Of a DNA stretch of 22,735 bases, positions 6,861 to 13,738 are shown piece by piece. This stretch comes from Chloroflexota bacterium. GTDB taxonomy: Bacteria > Chloroflexota > UBA6077 > JACCZL01. The DNA lies in contig JADLFM010000156.1 of assembly GCA_020845495.1 (NCBI GenBank), positions 1 through 22,735 of the forward strand. Reading direction: 5' to 3'. Made by a program: the position numbers and the translations under genes. Position 1 is the first letter of the stretch. Each line of letters opens with the position of its first letter. The notes under the pieces are model-generated. The model had not been told where the DNA came from and made no database searches. It saw only the letters and a list, made by a program, of their open reading frames with translations.

Positions 6861-8878
6861 AGATCGATGCGCTGACGCTATCGCTCTACGACCATCCAGA
6901 AGCCTCCCGGCCAGTGTATGCCCACCAGGCTGCGATGCTGGATGCATGGAACGCGCACGACACCTTCCTCGTAGTGACACGCACCGGCACCGGCAAGACG
7001 CTCGCCGCGATGCTCCCGGTGCTGCGCGAGCGCCGGTTTGCCATTGCCGTGTACCCGACGAACGCCCTCGCCAGCGATCAGGTCCGTGCAGTAGCGCGGA
7101 TGGCAGGTGAGGAGGGGCTGGCTCCATACGTGTGGGAGCCCGGCCAGGAGGACCGGCGGCGCTTCGCGAACGCCGACGTGATACTGACGCCGCTAGATGC
7201 CGATCGTCTGGAGCGGTGGCGCAAATCGGCACGCCATGCCACGAAGGGGCAGGCGCTGAGCGACGTGCTCTCCGTTCACGGCAAGAAGCCAGGTACGTGC
7301 GGGCATATCGTCTTCGTCAACCCCGACATGCTGTTCCTCTTGCTCGCGGCGCGCTACCGTCGAGGAGTAGAAGCACTCGCAGCACTGGGGCAGTATTCGG
7401 TGCTCATTCTCGACGAGTTCCACTTGTATCAGGGCGTCGAGCTCGCCCATGCGCTGTTCATGGCTCATCTCGCTCGCTCGCTTGGCGTGTTCGAGAAGCT
7501 TCTGCTGCTCTCGGCAACGCCACCACCAGAACTATTGGACATTCTTCGTCGCCTCTGGGATCCGGTCATAGTTGACTCGATGACTCCTACCGTGCGACCG
7601 CAGATTGGTAGCCGTGTGGCCGTTCACGACGTGTCTCTGGTCGCCGTTCCTGCTCAGGCCGAGAAAGTCGAGGTGATCGAGGCTGAGGTACGCCGTCGCG
7701 TCGAGCGTTGGCGAGCGTTGCACGCAACTCGCGAAGACGCCGAGCTCATCCCCGGCCTGGTCATCGTTGACTCAGTAGTCAACGCGATCTGGTTGGAAGA
7801 TCGCTTGCGTCAGGACGACTTCGTTCGACGCGAGGAGCTGCTGATTGTGCGAGGGCTCTCGCACCGTGCCACCCGCACCCAAACCGGGCAGGAGATCGCA
7901 GCCCTCGGAACGGCAGCTATCGAGGTCGGCATCGACTTCAAGGCCGCTGACTTGATCTTCGAGGCGAGCGATGCAGCATCGTTGTTGCAGCGAATCGGAC
8001 GGGCCGGCCGGCACGGGCCGAGCGACGCCATCCTCATCGCTCCGGCGAACGTGCTGAACGGGATCGAAAGATTGCCGGCCCACGTCGATCGCGCAACCTT
8101 CGAGGAGAACGTGTACCAGTGGTACCCTCGTCCGCAAACGCAGCCCTGGTTCGTGGAGACGCTGGGCGGCTGGTACACGATCAGATCGATGGCGCGTGGC
8201 TTGATCCGCATGCTGAGGCGCGATCATCACGCAACCGACGAAGAAGCAGCTGACGCTGAGAAGCTTACGGAGTCGATTCTTGAGAGCTTCGCACAGCGAT
8301 TGGGCGGCGATCATCCCAAATTCAAGCGTCGCAGCGGCCGTCATTTCGAGGAGGCTGAGCGATATTATCCGTGGCTTCTGGCGTACGAGCGCCTCGGCAC
8401 ATTCAGAACGTCGTTGCCGTCAATCTGGGTAAGGGATGCACGAGAGGCCAGACGGCGCAGCGACCCGAGGCTGGGCACATATCAGGCCGATCTGAAGATC
8501 TTGCTGCATCGCGGTCGTGATCTCGAATGGCTCCCCAACGAGCCGGTGCCGGATGGCTCATATGGTGCGATGAAGGTCCAAGGGTACGGCAAGTGGCAGA
8601 AGGTTGACATCGTGCAGACGTTCACGCCCGATGACGTTGGACAGTTCTTCCGGATGCACGAGAAGCCCCACATGCATTTTCTGCAGAACCGTCACCCTGT
8701 CCCAGGATCAAACGCGGTGATGGGGCAGGATCACATCTTCACGGTTGTGAAGCAGACGGATGTTGCTGAGTCCGACGTGGATTGGCGGCTGCCGGCCTTC
8801 CAGTCGGGAGAGTTTCTCGTGGCCTTCGATGGTGCGGCGCTACTGCTGAGCGAGTTGGCGCAGCGTCCAGGTAGTTGA
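6857..8878 (+). CDS. cas3: Type I-D CRISPR-associated helicase Cas3' (no HD domain)
   Basis: This 673-aa superfamily 2 helicase is the Cas3' motor that unwinds target DNA after R-loop formation. Motifs in order are Walker A RTGTGKT (about 42-48), DEFH (186-189), SAT (219-221) and motif VI QRIGRAGR (378-385). There is no HD nuclease motif, which is normal for I-D because the HD domain is on Cas10d. The ATG overlaps the csc1 stop as ATGA. No strong Shine-Dalgarno is visible, so translational coupling is likely. It is the last gene of the operon; cas6 or adaptation genes, which often follow in other I-D loci, are absent. All helicase motifs look intact, so the enzyme should be functional. Confidence 0.94.
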   Translation: MKIDALTLSLYDHPEASRPVYAHQAAMLDAWNAHDTFLVVTRTGTGKTLAAMLPVLRERRFAIAVYPTNALASDQVRAVARMAGEEGLAPYVWEPGQEDRRRFANADVILTPLDADRLERWRKSARHATKGQALSDVLSVHGKKPGTCGHIVFVNPDMLFLLLAARYRRGVEALAALGQYSVLILDEFHLYQGVELAHALFMAHLARSLGVFEKLLLLSATPPPELLDILRRLWDPVIVDSMTPTVRPQIGSRVAVHDVSLVAVPAQAEKVEVIEAEVRRRVERWRALHATREDAELIPGLVIVDSVVNAIWLEDRLRQDDFVRREELLIVRGLSHRATRTQTGQEIAALGTAAIEVGIDFKAADLIFEASDAASLLQRIGRAGRHGPSDAILIAPANVLNGIERLPAHVDRATFEENVYQWYPRPQTQPWFVETLGGWYTIRSMARGLIRMLRRDHHATDEEAADAEKLTESILESFAQRLGGDHPKFKRRSGRHFEEAERYYPWLLAYERLGTFRTSLPSIWVRDAREARRRSDPRLGTYQADLKILLHRGRDLEWLPNEPVPDGSYGAMKVQGYGKWQKVDIVQTFTPDDVGQFFRMHEKPHMHFLQNRHPVPGSNAVMGQDHIFTVVKQTDVAESDVDWRLPAFQSGEFLVAFDGAALLLSELAQRPGS

Positions 8879-9427
8879 TCTGAGCCTTGCACCGACCGGT
8901 GGGCTTCTGGCACCTGATGAAGGGCAACACGGGACGTCCCCAAGGTCCCGTCGAACTGTCATCCCCGTTGTCTCGCTCGGATGATGTTCATTACGCGCAG
9001 ATAGGACGCGAGTATTAGAAGCACCGGGGAAACGTGTCGATGTCGCCGGAATTTCCCCCGCGCAAAATTGCCCGATCTCTCGCACTGGTAACCACGATCG
9101 GAGATCCAAGGCCCAGGGGGAGGGGGGTGCGCCTTCCTCGGTGGGCGCACTGTTCGTGCCTGGCTGGCAGCCGAGCGAGCAACCACGCACGACCAAGCGG
9201 ATAACGCCCACCATTGGCACATCGCGGAGCTCTGACCCACCGGTGGTGCGCCGCAGCGATCACGATTCTCCTGCCGGTGGGGACGGCACGGCCGGGAATT
9301 TACGCCCAAGTTGACGCCCTAATCACTGCGGACATTGGGCGTCAAGCCCAGACAACTGCGGAATTCCGAACGGACGCACTTCGAGTCAGTAGACGCCAGC
9401 AGACCCCTGCGGACGGGCTGCCTGGGA
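8879..9427. other. Gene-free DNA between cas3 and the tRNA fragment
   Basis: No protein gene is recognisable here; open frames on both strands give unfamiliar translations. There is no CRISPR array. A weak 7-bp hairpin (9127-9133 with 9144-9150) could mark the end of the cas transcript, but it has no T tract. Close to the tRNA fragment there is a set of short repeats, described separately. Confidence 0.5.
9311..9413. repeat. Short inverted and direct repeats flanking the putative attachment site
   Basis: TTGACGCCC (9311-9319) is perfectly complementary to GGGCGTCAA (9337-9345) across a 17-base loop. ACTGCGGA occurs at 9325-9332 and 9355-9362, exactly 30 bases apart, and CTGCGGA recurs at 9407-9413. 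Such clusters next to an attachment core could be arm-type binding sites for an integrase or excisionase. That role is inferred from position only. Confidence 0.4.
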
Positions 9428-9472
9428 TTTGTAAACAGCAGGTTGCGGGTTCGATTCCTGTCGTCGGCTCCA
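9428..9472 (+). other. tRNA-Thr(TGT) 3' fragment, putative attachment site (att)
   Basis: The fragment folds as the 3' part of a tRNA: anticodon loop TTTGTAA (9428-9434, anticodon TGT), 3' half of the anticodon stem ACAGC, variable loop AGGTT, T arm GCGGG/TTCGATT/CCTGT, acceptor strand CGTCGGC, discriminator T and encoded CCA. The preceding bases (TGGGA) do not pair with ACAGC, and no D arm or 5' acceptor strand (expected GCCGACG-like) lies upstream, so this is not a complete tRNA. A tRNA 3' end starting in the anticodon loop is the classic footprint of tyrosine-recombinase integration. The intact tRNA-Thr is expected at the other end of the island, to the left. Confidence 0.8.
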
Positions 9473-9475
9473 CTG

Positions 9476-9508
9476 AGAGCGTCGCTATCTGGTAGCGGCG
9501 CTCTTCTT
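9476..9508 (+). terminator. Rho-independent terminator following the tRNA-Thr fragment
   Basis: AGAGCG plus TCGCTA (9476-9487) pairs with TAGCG plus GCGCTCT (9493-9504), giving a 12-bp stem with one G-T wobble and a 5-base loop. TCTTCTT follows. It sits three bases after the CCA end, as expected for the terminator of the original tRNA gene left behind when the island inserted. Confidence 0.75.
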
Positions 9509-9606
9509 GCGTTCCGGGGAGCCTGAGGAATCGGCGCGGCCGGCCGCGCCCGGGCCGGCAGGCCGCGCTCCCGCCGCCATCGCCCGCCCAACCTCTGCCA
9601 GCGTAT

Positions 9607-9635
9607 TTGTCGTGGCGTCAGTTTCGGACTACACT
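9607..9635 (+). promoter_or_regulatory. Candidate sigma-70 promoter for the molybdate/tungstate locus
   Basis: TTGTCG (9607-9612) and TACACT (9630-9635) are separated by 17 bases and lie about 80 bases before the GTG start at 9714. Found by eye; no ModE-type operator was identified. Confidence 0.35.
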
Positions 9636-9713
9636 GTTCCTATTCTGAATACCGGGCGATTCTGCATTGGCGCAGGTCTGGGAAGCGAAGCCACCCACGG
9701 TCATGGTCACGAC

Positions 9714-10550
9714 GTGAACGACGACCCTCGATCCTCATGCTCGGCCGGCACTGACCTGTCGCTGGCGAGCACCATCGGCCCGATTGACGCCGGTATCGTG
9801 CCGGCGCTGCTCGACGCCTACCGGCAGCGGACGGGCCTGACGGTCTCGCTGACCGGGGCGGGAACGAACAAGACGCTCCAACTGGCGCGTGCCGGCGGGT
9901 TCGACGTCGTGCTGGTGCATGCGCTGGCCCTCGAACAGCAGTTCATCGCCGAGGGGTACGGGCTGAGCCGGCACGAGGTCATGGCCAACGACTTCGTCGT
10001 CGTCGGGCCGGCCGCCGACCCGGCCAGGATCGCTGAGGCAGCCGATGCCATCTCGGTCTTCAGACAGCTTGCCGAGCAGGGCGCGCCGTTCCTCACCCGT
10101 GGCGATCTCTCCGGCACCCACGTCAAGGAGCTGGACGTCTGGGAGGCGGCCGGCCTGACCCCGTCCGGGGACTGGTATCGCACCGCCGAGCACGGCGCCG
10201 AGGGCAACGTCGCGACGGCCCGCGAGTCGGCGGCGCTCCAGTGCTACACCCTGCTGGACCGCGCCACCGTCCTGACGCTCGGCGAGCGGCTCGGGCTGGC
10301 CGTCCTCTTCGAGGGCGATCCGCTCCTGCTCAACATCATCTCGGTGCTGCCAGTCGATCCCGCCAGGCTCCCCGCGACGCGCGGTGAGGCGGCGGCCGCG
10401 TTCGTCAGGTGGCTGCTCGGAGACGAGGCCCAGCGTCTGATCGCCCAGTTCGGGGTGGCCGACTACGGTCAACCACTGTTCTTCCCACGCGCGCCCGGCT
10501 GGGCCCAGACCCCGACGGCGCTCCTCGACCAAACAGCGGGGGCTTCGTAA
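9714..10550 (+). CDS. TupA-like tungstate/oxyanion-binding protein
   Basis: This 278-aa protein resembles the TupA family of tungstate ABC transporter binding proteins (COG2998). Typical segments are LASTIGPIDAGIVPALLDAY (counterpart of the TTTS..GLLD motif), GGFDVVLVHA, VMANDFVVVGP, a Thr/Arg-Gly-Asp SGTH-KELDVW block, a DRAT segment and a late LLNIISVLPV strand. Binding of WO4 or MoO4 is the family role. The start is uncertain. The open frame extends to 9507, but the extension crosses the tRNA terminator and a candidate promoter, so I use GTG 9714. From that start no hydrophobic signal sequence is visible, and a Cys near residue 9 (SSCSAG) lacks a preceding h-region. The protein may be cytoplasmic, or its export signal may be lost. 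It precedes modA by 84 bases. Confidence 0.75.
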   Translation: MNDDPRSSCSAGTDLSLASTIGPIDAGIVPALLDAYRQRTGLTVSLTGAGTNKTLQLARAGGFDVVLVHALALEQQFIAEGYGLSRHEVMANDFVVVGPAADPARIAEAADAISVFRQLAEQGAPFLTRGDLSGTHVKELDVWEAAGLTPSGDWYRTAEHGAEGNVATARESAALQCYTLLDRATVLTLGERLGLAVLFEGDPLLLNIISVLPVDPARLPATRGEAAAAFVRWLLGDEAQRLIAQFGVADYGQPLFFPRAPGWAQTPTALLDQTAGAS

Positions 10551-10634
10551 CGAACAACCCCCAACCGCGCGCCTTCATCGCTCGCCATCGTCAAGCCTGT
10601 GTGCTCGTCATCGTCTCGTACAAGAGGAGGACTC

Positions 10635-11555
10635 ATGAAGCTCTCACGTCGTGCCGCCGGGCGGCTGCTGGTCGCCGCCGCTGTTGCCCTGGGCGTTGCC
10701 GCTCCCTGGGTGGGGACGCCGGCCCCGGCGGCAGCTGCCCCGGCGGCAGCTGCCCCGGTGGCAGCCGCCCCGGCCCAGCAGGCCACGTTGACGGTCTTCG
10801 CCGCCGCGTCGCTCACCGACGCGTTCAAGGAGATCGGCAACCTCTTCGAGGGCGAGAAGACGGTCCCCGTGACGTTCAACTTCGGTGCATCCAGCCAGCT
10901 GCGGACGCAGCTCCAGCAGGGCGCCCAGGCCGACGTCTTCGCCTCCGCCGATCAGGCGCAGATGAACAACGCCCGCAACGACGGCTCCATCGCCGGCGCA
11001 GACGTGACCTTCGCCCGGAACCGGCTGGTCGTCATCGCGCCGAGGAACAACCCCGCCGGCATCCAGAGCGCCGCCGACCTCGCGCGGCCGGGCATCAAGT
11101 TCGTGACGGCCGCTCCCGAGGTGCCGATCGGCGTCTACACCCAGAACATGTTCGACAAGATGAGCCAGATCTCGGTGTTCGGCGCAGACTTCAAGGACCG
11201 CGCGAACGCCAACATCGTCTCGCGCGAGCCGAACGTGCGGCAGGTCGTGGCGAAGGTCCAGCTTGGCGAGGCCGACGCCGCCGTGGTCTACCTGACCGAC
11301 GTGACGCCGCAGTCCGCGCCCGATCTGCTCACCATCGCCATCCCGGACGACCTGAACACGCTGGCGACCTACCCCATCGCGCTGACCAGCAGCGCCGCGC
11401 AGGGCGAGCTGGGGCAGGCCTTCATCGATCTGGTGATGTCCCCGGCCGGGCAGTCCGTCCTCGAGAAGTGGAACTTCACCACGGTTGGCCCGACGATGCG
11501 CACCCCCTCGACGTTCTCCGATCTGCTGGGCTTCCAGCTCCTGACGGCGCGGTAG
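10635..11555 (+). CDS. modA: Molybdate ABC transporter substrate-binding protein ModA
   Basis: This 306-aa exported protein binds molybdate and delivers it to ModB/ModC. It starts at an ATG with a GAGGAGG site (10624-10630) four bases upstream. Residues 1 to about 38 form a signal peptide (KLSRRAAGR then a hydrophobic core), followed by an Ala/Pro-rich linker encoded by tandem 15-base repeats. The mature domain begins LTVFAAASLTDAFKEIG, the ModA hallmark. It continues with FGASSQLRTQL, QADVFASAD, a NRLVVIAP strand, VPIGVYTQ, and EADAAVVYLTDV. The C-terminal AFIDLVMSPAGQSVLEKWNF also fits. It heads the exported part of the locus, eight bases from the next gene. Confidence 0.95.
   Translation: MKLSRRAAGRLLVAAAVALGVAAPWVGTPAPAAAAPAAAAPVAAAPAQQATLTVFAAASLTDAFKEIGNLFEGEKTVPVTFNFGASSQLRTQLQQGAQADVFASADQAQMNNARNDGSIAGADVTFARNRLVVIAPRNNPAGIQSAADLARPGIKFVTAAPEVPIGVYTQNMFDKMSQISVFGADFKDRANANIVSREPNVRQVVAKVQLGEADAAVVYLTDVTPQSAPDLLTIAIPDDLNTLATYPIALTSSAAQGELGQAFIDLVMSPAGQSVLEKWNFTTVGPTMRTPSTFSDLLGFQLLTAR
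10723..10767 (+). repeat. Three tandem 15-base repeats in modA
   Basis: The unit CCCCGGCGGCAGCTG occurs at 10723-10737 and 10738-10752, then with two changes at 10753-10767. It encodes the Ala/Pro linker after the signal peptide. Because the unit is a multiple of three, copy-number change would alter linker length without a frameshift. Confidence 0.85.
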
Positions 11556-11563
11556 GCTGACCG

Positions 11564-12136
11564 ATGAGCGTGCTGATCTCCACACACCCCCGTTTCCGGC
11601 GGGCGCTGGCGGCAGTGCTCGCCCTGCTCCTGCTGACGGCGCTCGTCGCGCCGTCGGCTCCCGCCGCTCTGGCGCAGGGCGGCTACGCCGAAAGCTTCGT
11701 ACTGACCGGCCTCGTCGAGAAGCCGAAGACGTTCACGCAGGCCGACCTGCAGACGTACCCAAGCGTCACGCTGACGGCGGCGTTCGGGGCCGGCCAGGGC
11801 TTCCAATCGGGCAAGTTCACGGGCGTGCAGCTTTGGGATCTGCTCCAGGAGGCGAAAGTCCAGCTTGACCCGGCCCGCAACAACGACCGCCTGCGAAAGT
11901 ACGTGGTCGTCACCGGCAGCGACGGCTACGATGCGATCTTCAGCCTGGCGGAGCTTGACCCCGACTTCGGCGCTGAGATCGTGCTGATCGCCTATGCGAA
12001 GGACGGCCAGCCGCTCGGTCCGAGCGAAGGGATGGCTCGCGCGGTGATCGGCACCGACAAGCGCGGCGGCCGGCTGGTCAGCAACGTCGTCCGCATCGAG
12101 GTCCGCGACGTCGACAGCCCGCCGCGCAGCAACTAG
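11564..12136 (+). CDS. Exported sulfite-oxidase-fold (molybdopterin-oxidoreductase-like) protein lacking cysteine
   Basis: This 190-aa protein has an N-terminal signal peptide (hydrophobic core ALAAVLALLLLTALVAP, ending near ALA-Q). Its domain resembles the Oxidored_molyb/SUOX fold: VLTGLVEKPKTFTQADLQTYPSV (counterpart of the LxGxVxxPxxxTxxDL motif), FTGVQLWDLLQEA, VVVTGSDGYDAIFSLAEL, and an Arg-rich end. The protein contains no cysteine at all, so the residue that ligates molybdenum in sulfite oxidase and MsrP (YedY) is missing. It is unlikely to be a normal Mo enzyme. Lying between modA and modB with an 8-base gap, it may be an oxyanion- or cofactor-binding accessory of the uptake system. 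The role is inferred. Confidence 0.8.
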   Translation: MSVLISTHPRFRRALAAVLALLLLTALVAPSAPAALAQGGYAESFVLTGLVEKPKTFTQADLQTYPSVTLTAAFGAGQGFQSGKFTGVQLWDLLQEAKVQLDPARNNDRLRKYVVVTGSDGYDAIFSLAELDPDFGAEIVLIAYAKDGQPLGPSEGMARAVIGTDKRGGRLVSNVVRIEVRDVDSPPRSN

Positions 12137-12151
12137 GGAACCACCATCACC

Positions 12152-13063
12152 ATGCCCACCACGTCGGAGATGGCGACACAGCTCGACGAGCGTCCGAACG
12201 CTGCCGCCGCCACCGACCGTGCAGGCGCCAGCGGTCTTCGCCGTCCCATGCGGCGGCGTCGACGCTGGCGGATCGCTCCCGGTCCGGTGCTCCTGATCGT
12301 TGGAGCCGCCGCGTTCACGCTGGTGATCCTGATCCCGGTGCTGGCCATCTTCGTGCGGGTGCTGCCGCAAGAGCTGTTCTGGCAGGTAGCCCAGCGGCCG
12401 GTGGTCGTCGAGGCGCTGCGCCTGAGCCTGATGACGACGATCTTGACGCTCGCGCTGTCGGTGATCCTCGGCACGCCGCTGGCGTATCTTCTGGCACGCA
12501 AGCGCTTCCCCGGGCAGACCTTGCTCGACAGCCTGATCGAGCTGCCGATGGTGTTGCCGCCCGCTGTGGCCGGCATCGGCCTCCTGATGGCGTTCGGACG
12601 GCGCGGCCTGTTCGGCCCGTTGCTGACCTCGATGGGCATCACCATCGGGTTCACCACCGCCGCGGTGGTCATCGCCCAGTTCTTCGTGGCCGCGCCATTC
12701 TACGTGCGCGCCGCCCGCTCCGGGTTTCTCGGGGTTGACCGTGAGCTTGAGCACGTATCGCACACACTCGGCGTGTCGCACTGGGCCACCTTCTGGCGCG
12801 TCACCGTGCCGGTCGCGCTGCCGTCCCTGCTGGGCGGCGCGGTGATGTGCTGGGCGCGGGCGTTGGGCGAGTTCGGCGCGACCATTATGTTCGCCGGCAG
12901 CTTCCAGGGGCGCACCCAGACGATGCCGCTGGCGATCTACGGCGCGCTCGAGAGCGATCTCGACGCCGCCCTGGTGCTCTCGGCGATCCTCGTCGTCGTC
13001 TCGTTTGCGGTCCTCTTCGGGCTGCGACAGATCGTCGGCCGGCGAATCGCGACGGAGGTCTGA
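12152..13063 (+). CDS. modB: Molybdate ABC transporter permease ModB
   Basis: This 303-aa inner-membrane protein forms the translocation pore. After an Arg-rich cytoplasmic N-terminus (about 45 residues, longer than in many ModB proteins), hydrophobic segments follow, including GPVLLIVGAAAFTLVILIPV. The ABC permease coupling (EAA) loop is seen around HVSHTLGVSHWATFWRVTVPVALPSL, followed by GAVMCWARALGEFGATIMFAG, a typical ModB/CysT stretch. The start ATG is 15 bases after the previous stop with a weak GGGAA site. The stop shares its last base with the modC start. Confidence 0.93.
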   Translation: MPTTSEMATQLDERPNAAAATDRAGASGLRRPMRRRRRWRIAPGPVLLIVGAAAFTLVILIPVLAIFVRVLPQELFWQVAQRPVVVEALRLSLMTTILTLALSVILGTPLAYLLARKRFPGQTLLDSLIELPMVLPPAVAGIGLLMAFGRRGLFGPLLTSMGITIGFTTAAVVIAQFFVAAPFYVRAARSGFLGVDRELEHVSHTLGVSHWATFWRVTVPVALPSLLGGAVMCWARALGEFGATIMFAGSFQGRTQTMPLAIYGALESDLDAALVLSAILVVVSFAVLFGLRQIVGRRIATEV

Positions 13064-13710
13064 TGCTCGACGTCAGCCTGTATCGACCGCTCGACGGGTT
13101 CACCCTCGACGTCAGCTTCTCGACCGACACACCGGTCTCGGCGCTCGTCGGGCCGTCCGGCTCCGGCAAGACGCTGACGCTCCGGGCGGTCGCCGGCGTC
13201 TTCTCGCCGGACGCGGGCCGGGTGGTGCTTGACGGCGAGACGCTGCTCGACACCGAGCGCGGCATCGATCTGGCGCCCCAGTCCCGGCGGGTTGGCTACG
13301 TGCCGCAGCAGTACGCCCTCTTCCCTCACCTCGATGTCCAGGCAAACATCGGCTTTGGACTCCGAGGGGTGGACGCCGCCGCGCGTCGGAAGCGAATCGG
13401 CGATCTGCTCGATCTGGTCGGGCTGAACGGCCTCGAACGCCGCCGGCCAAGTCAGCTCTCGGGCGGGCAGCAGCAGCGGGTCGCGCTGGCGCGGGCGCTG
13501 ATCGTCAAGCCCAGGATTCTGCTGCTGGACGAGCCGTTTTCGGCGCTCGACAGCGGGATTCGGCAGCCGCTGCGCCAGAACCTGATCGAGCTTCAGCAGG
13601 CGCTCGGCTTCCGCGCGCTGCTCGTCACGCACGACCCGGCCGACGCGGCCATTGCCGGCCAGCAGTTCCGCTTCGAGCATGGACAGATCGTCGAGGGCGC
13701 GCCCGCCTGA
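13063..13710 (+). CDS. modC: Molybdate ABC transporter ATP-binding protein ModC (short form)
   Basis: This 215-aa ATPase energises ModB. Motifs are Walker A GPSGSGKT (30-37), Q-loop PQQYALFPHL, signature LSGGQQQR (132-139), Walker B ILLLDEPFSALD, and switch His in VTHDPADA. The ATG overlaps the modB stop (TGATG). The longer open frame reaching back into modB is not used. The protein ends right after the nucleotide-binding domain, so the C-terminal molybdate-binding TOBE domain present in longer ModC proteins (about 350 aa) is absent. A 9-bp inverted repeat overlaps its stop codon. Confidence 0.92.
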   Translation: MLDVSLYRPLDGFTLDVSFSTDTPVSALVGPSGSGKTLTLRAVAGVFSPDAGRVVLDGETLLDTERGIDLAPQSRRVGYVPQQYALFPHLDVQANIGFGLRGVDAAARRKRIGDLLDLVGLNGLERRRPSQLSGGQQQRVALARALIVKPRILLLDEPFSALDSGIRQPLRQNLIELQQALGFRALLVTHDPADAAIAGQQFRFEHGQIVEGAPA

Positions 13711-13721
13711 CGGCCCTCGAC
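13690..13721. terminator. Possible bidirectional hairpin between modC and the MCP gene
   Basis: GTCGAGGGC (13690-13698) pairs perfectly with GCCCTCGAC (13713-13721) around a 14-base loop. It overlaps the modC stop and lies just past the end of the convergent MCP gene. No T tract follows, so terminator function is tentative. Confidence 0.3.
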
Positions 13722-13738
13722 GACCCCGTGCACTCGGG

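Noticed and set aside
1953..8878. Type I-D CRISPR-associated transposon
   Set aside because: Such elements lack the nuclease-helicase activity and carry tnsA/B/C and tniQ-type genes; here the HD motif and helicase motifs are intact and no Tn7-like gene is seen.
9421..9472. Complete tRNA-Thr gene
   Set aside because: Bases before the anticodon loop do not pair with the 3' anticodon stem, and no D arm or 5' acceptor strand is present, so only the 3' part exists.
9319..9591. Minus-strand open frame containing a DDRNRTRNL-like stretch
   Set aside because: This is the usual spurious translation of the antisense of a tRNA 3' end; it supports the tRNA fragment instead of a gene.
10409..11560. Long plus-strand frame over the tupA-like end and modA
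   Set aside because: Its translation is Arg/Gly/Pro-rich shadow sequence; modA in the other frame has all family motifs and a strong ribosome binding site.
11369..12781. 470-codon minus-strand frame
   Set aside because: It is antisense to modA, the SUOX-like gene and modB, with a low-complexity His/Arg/Gln-rich translation.
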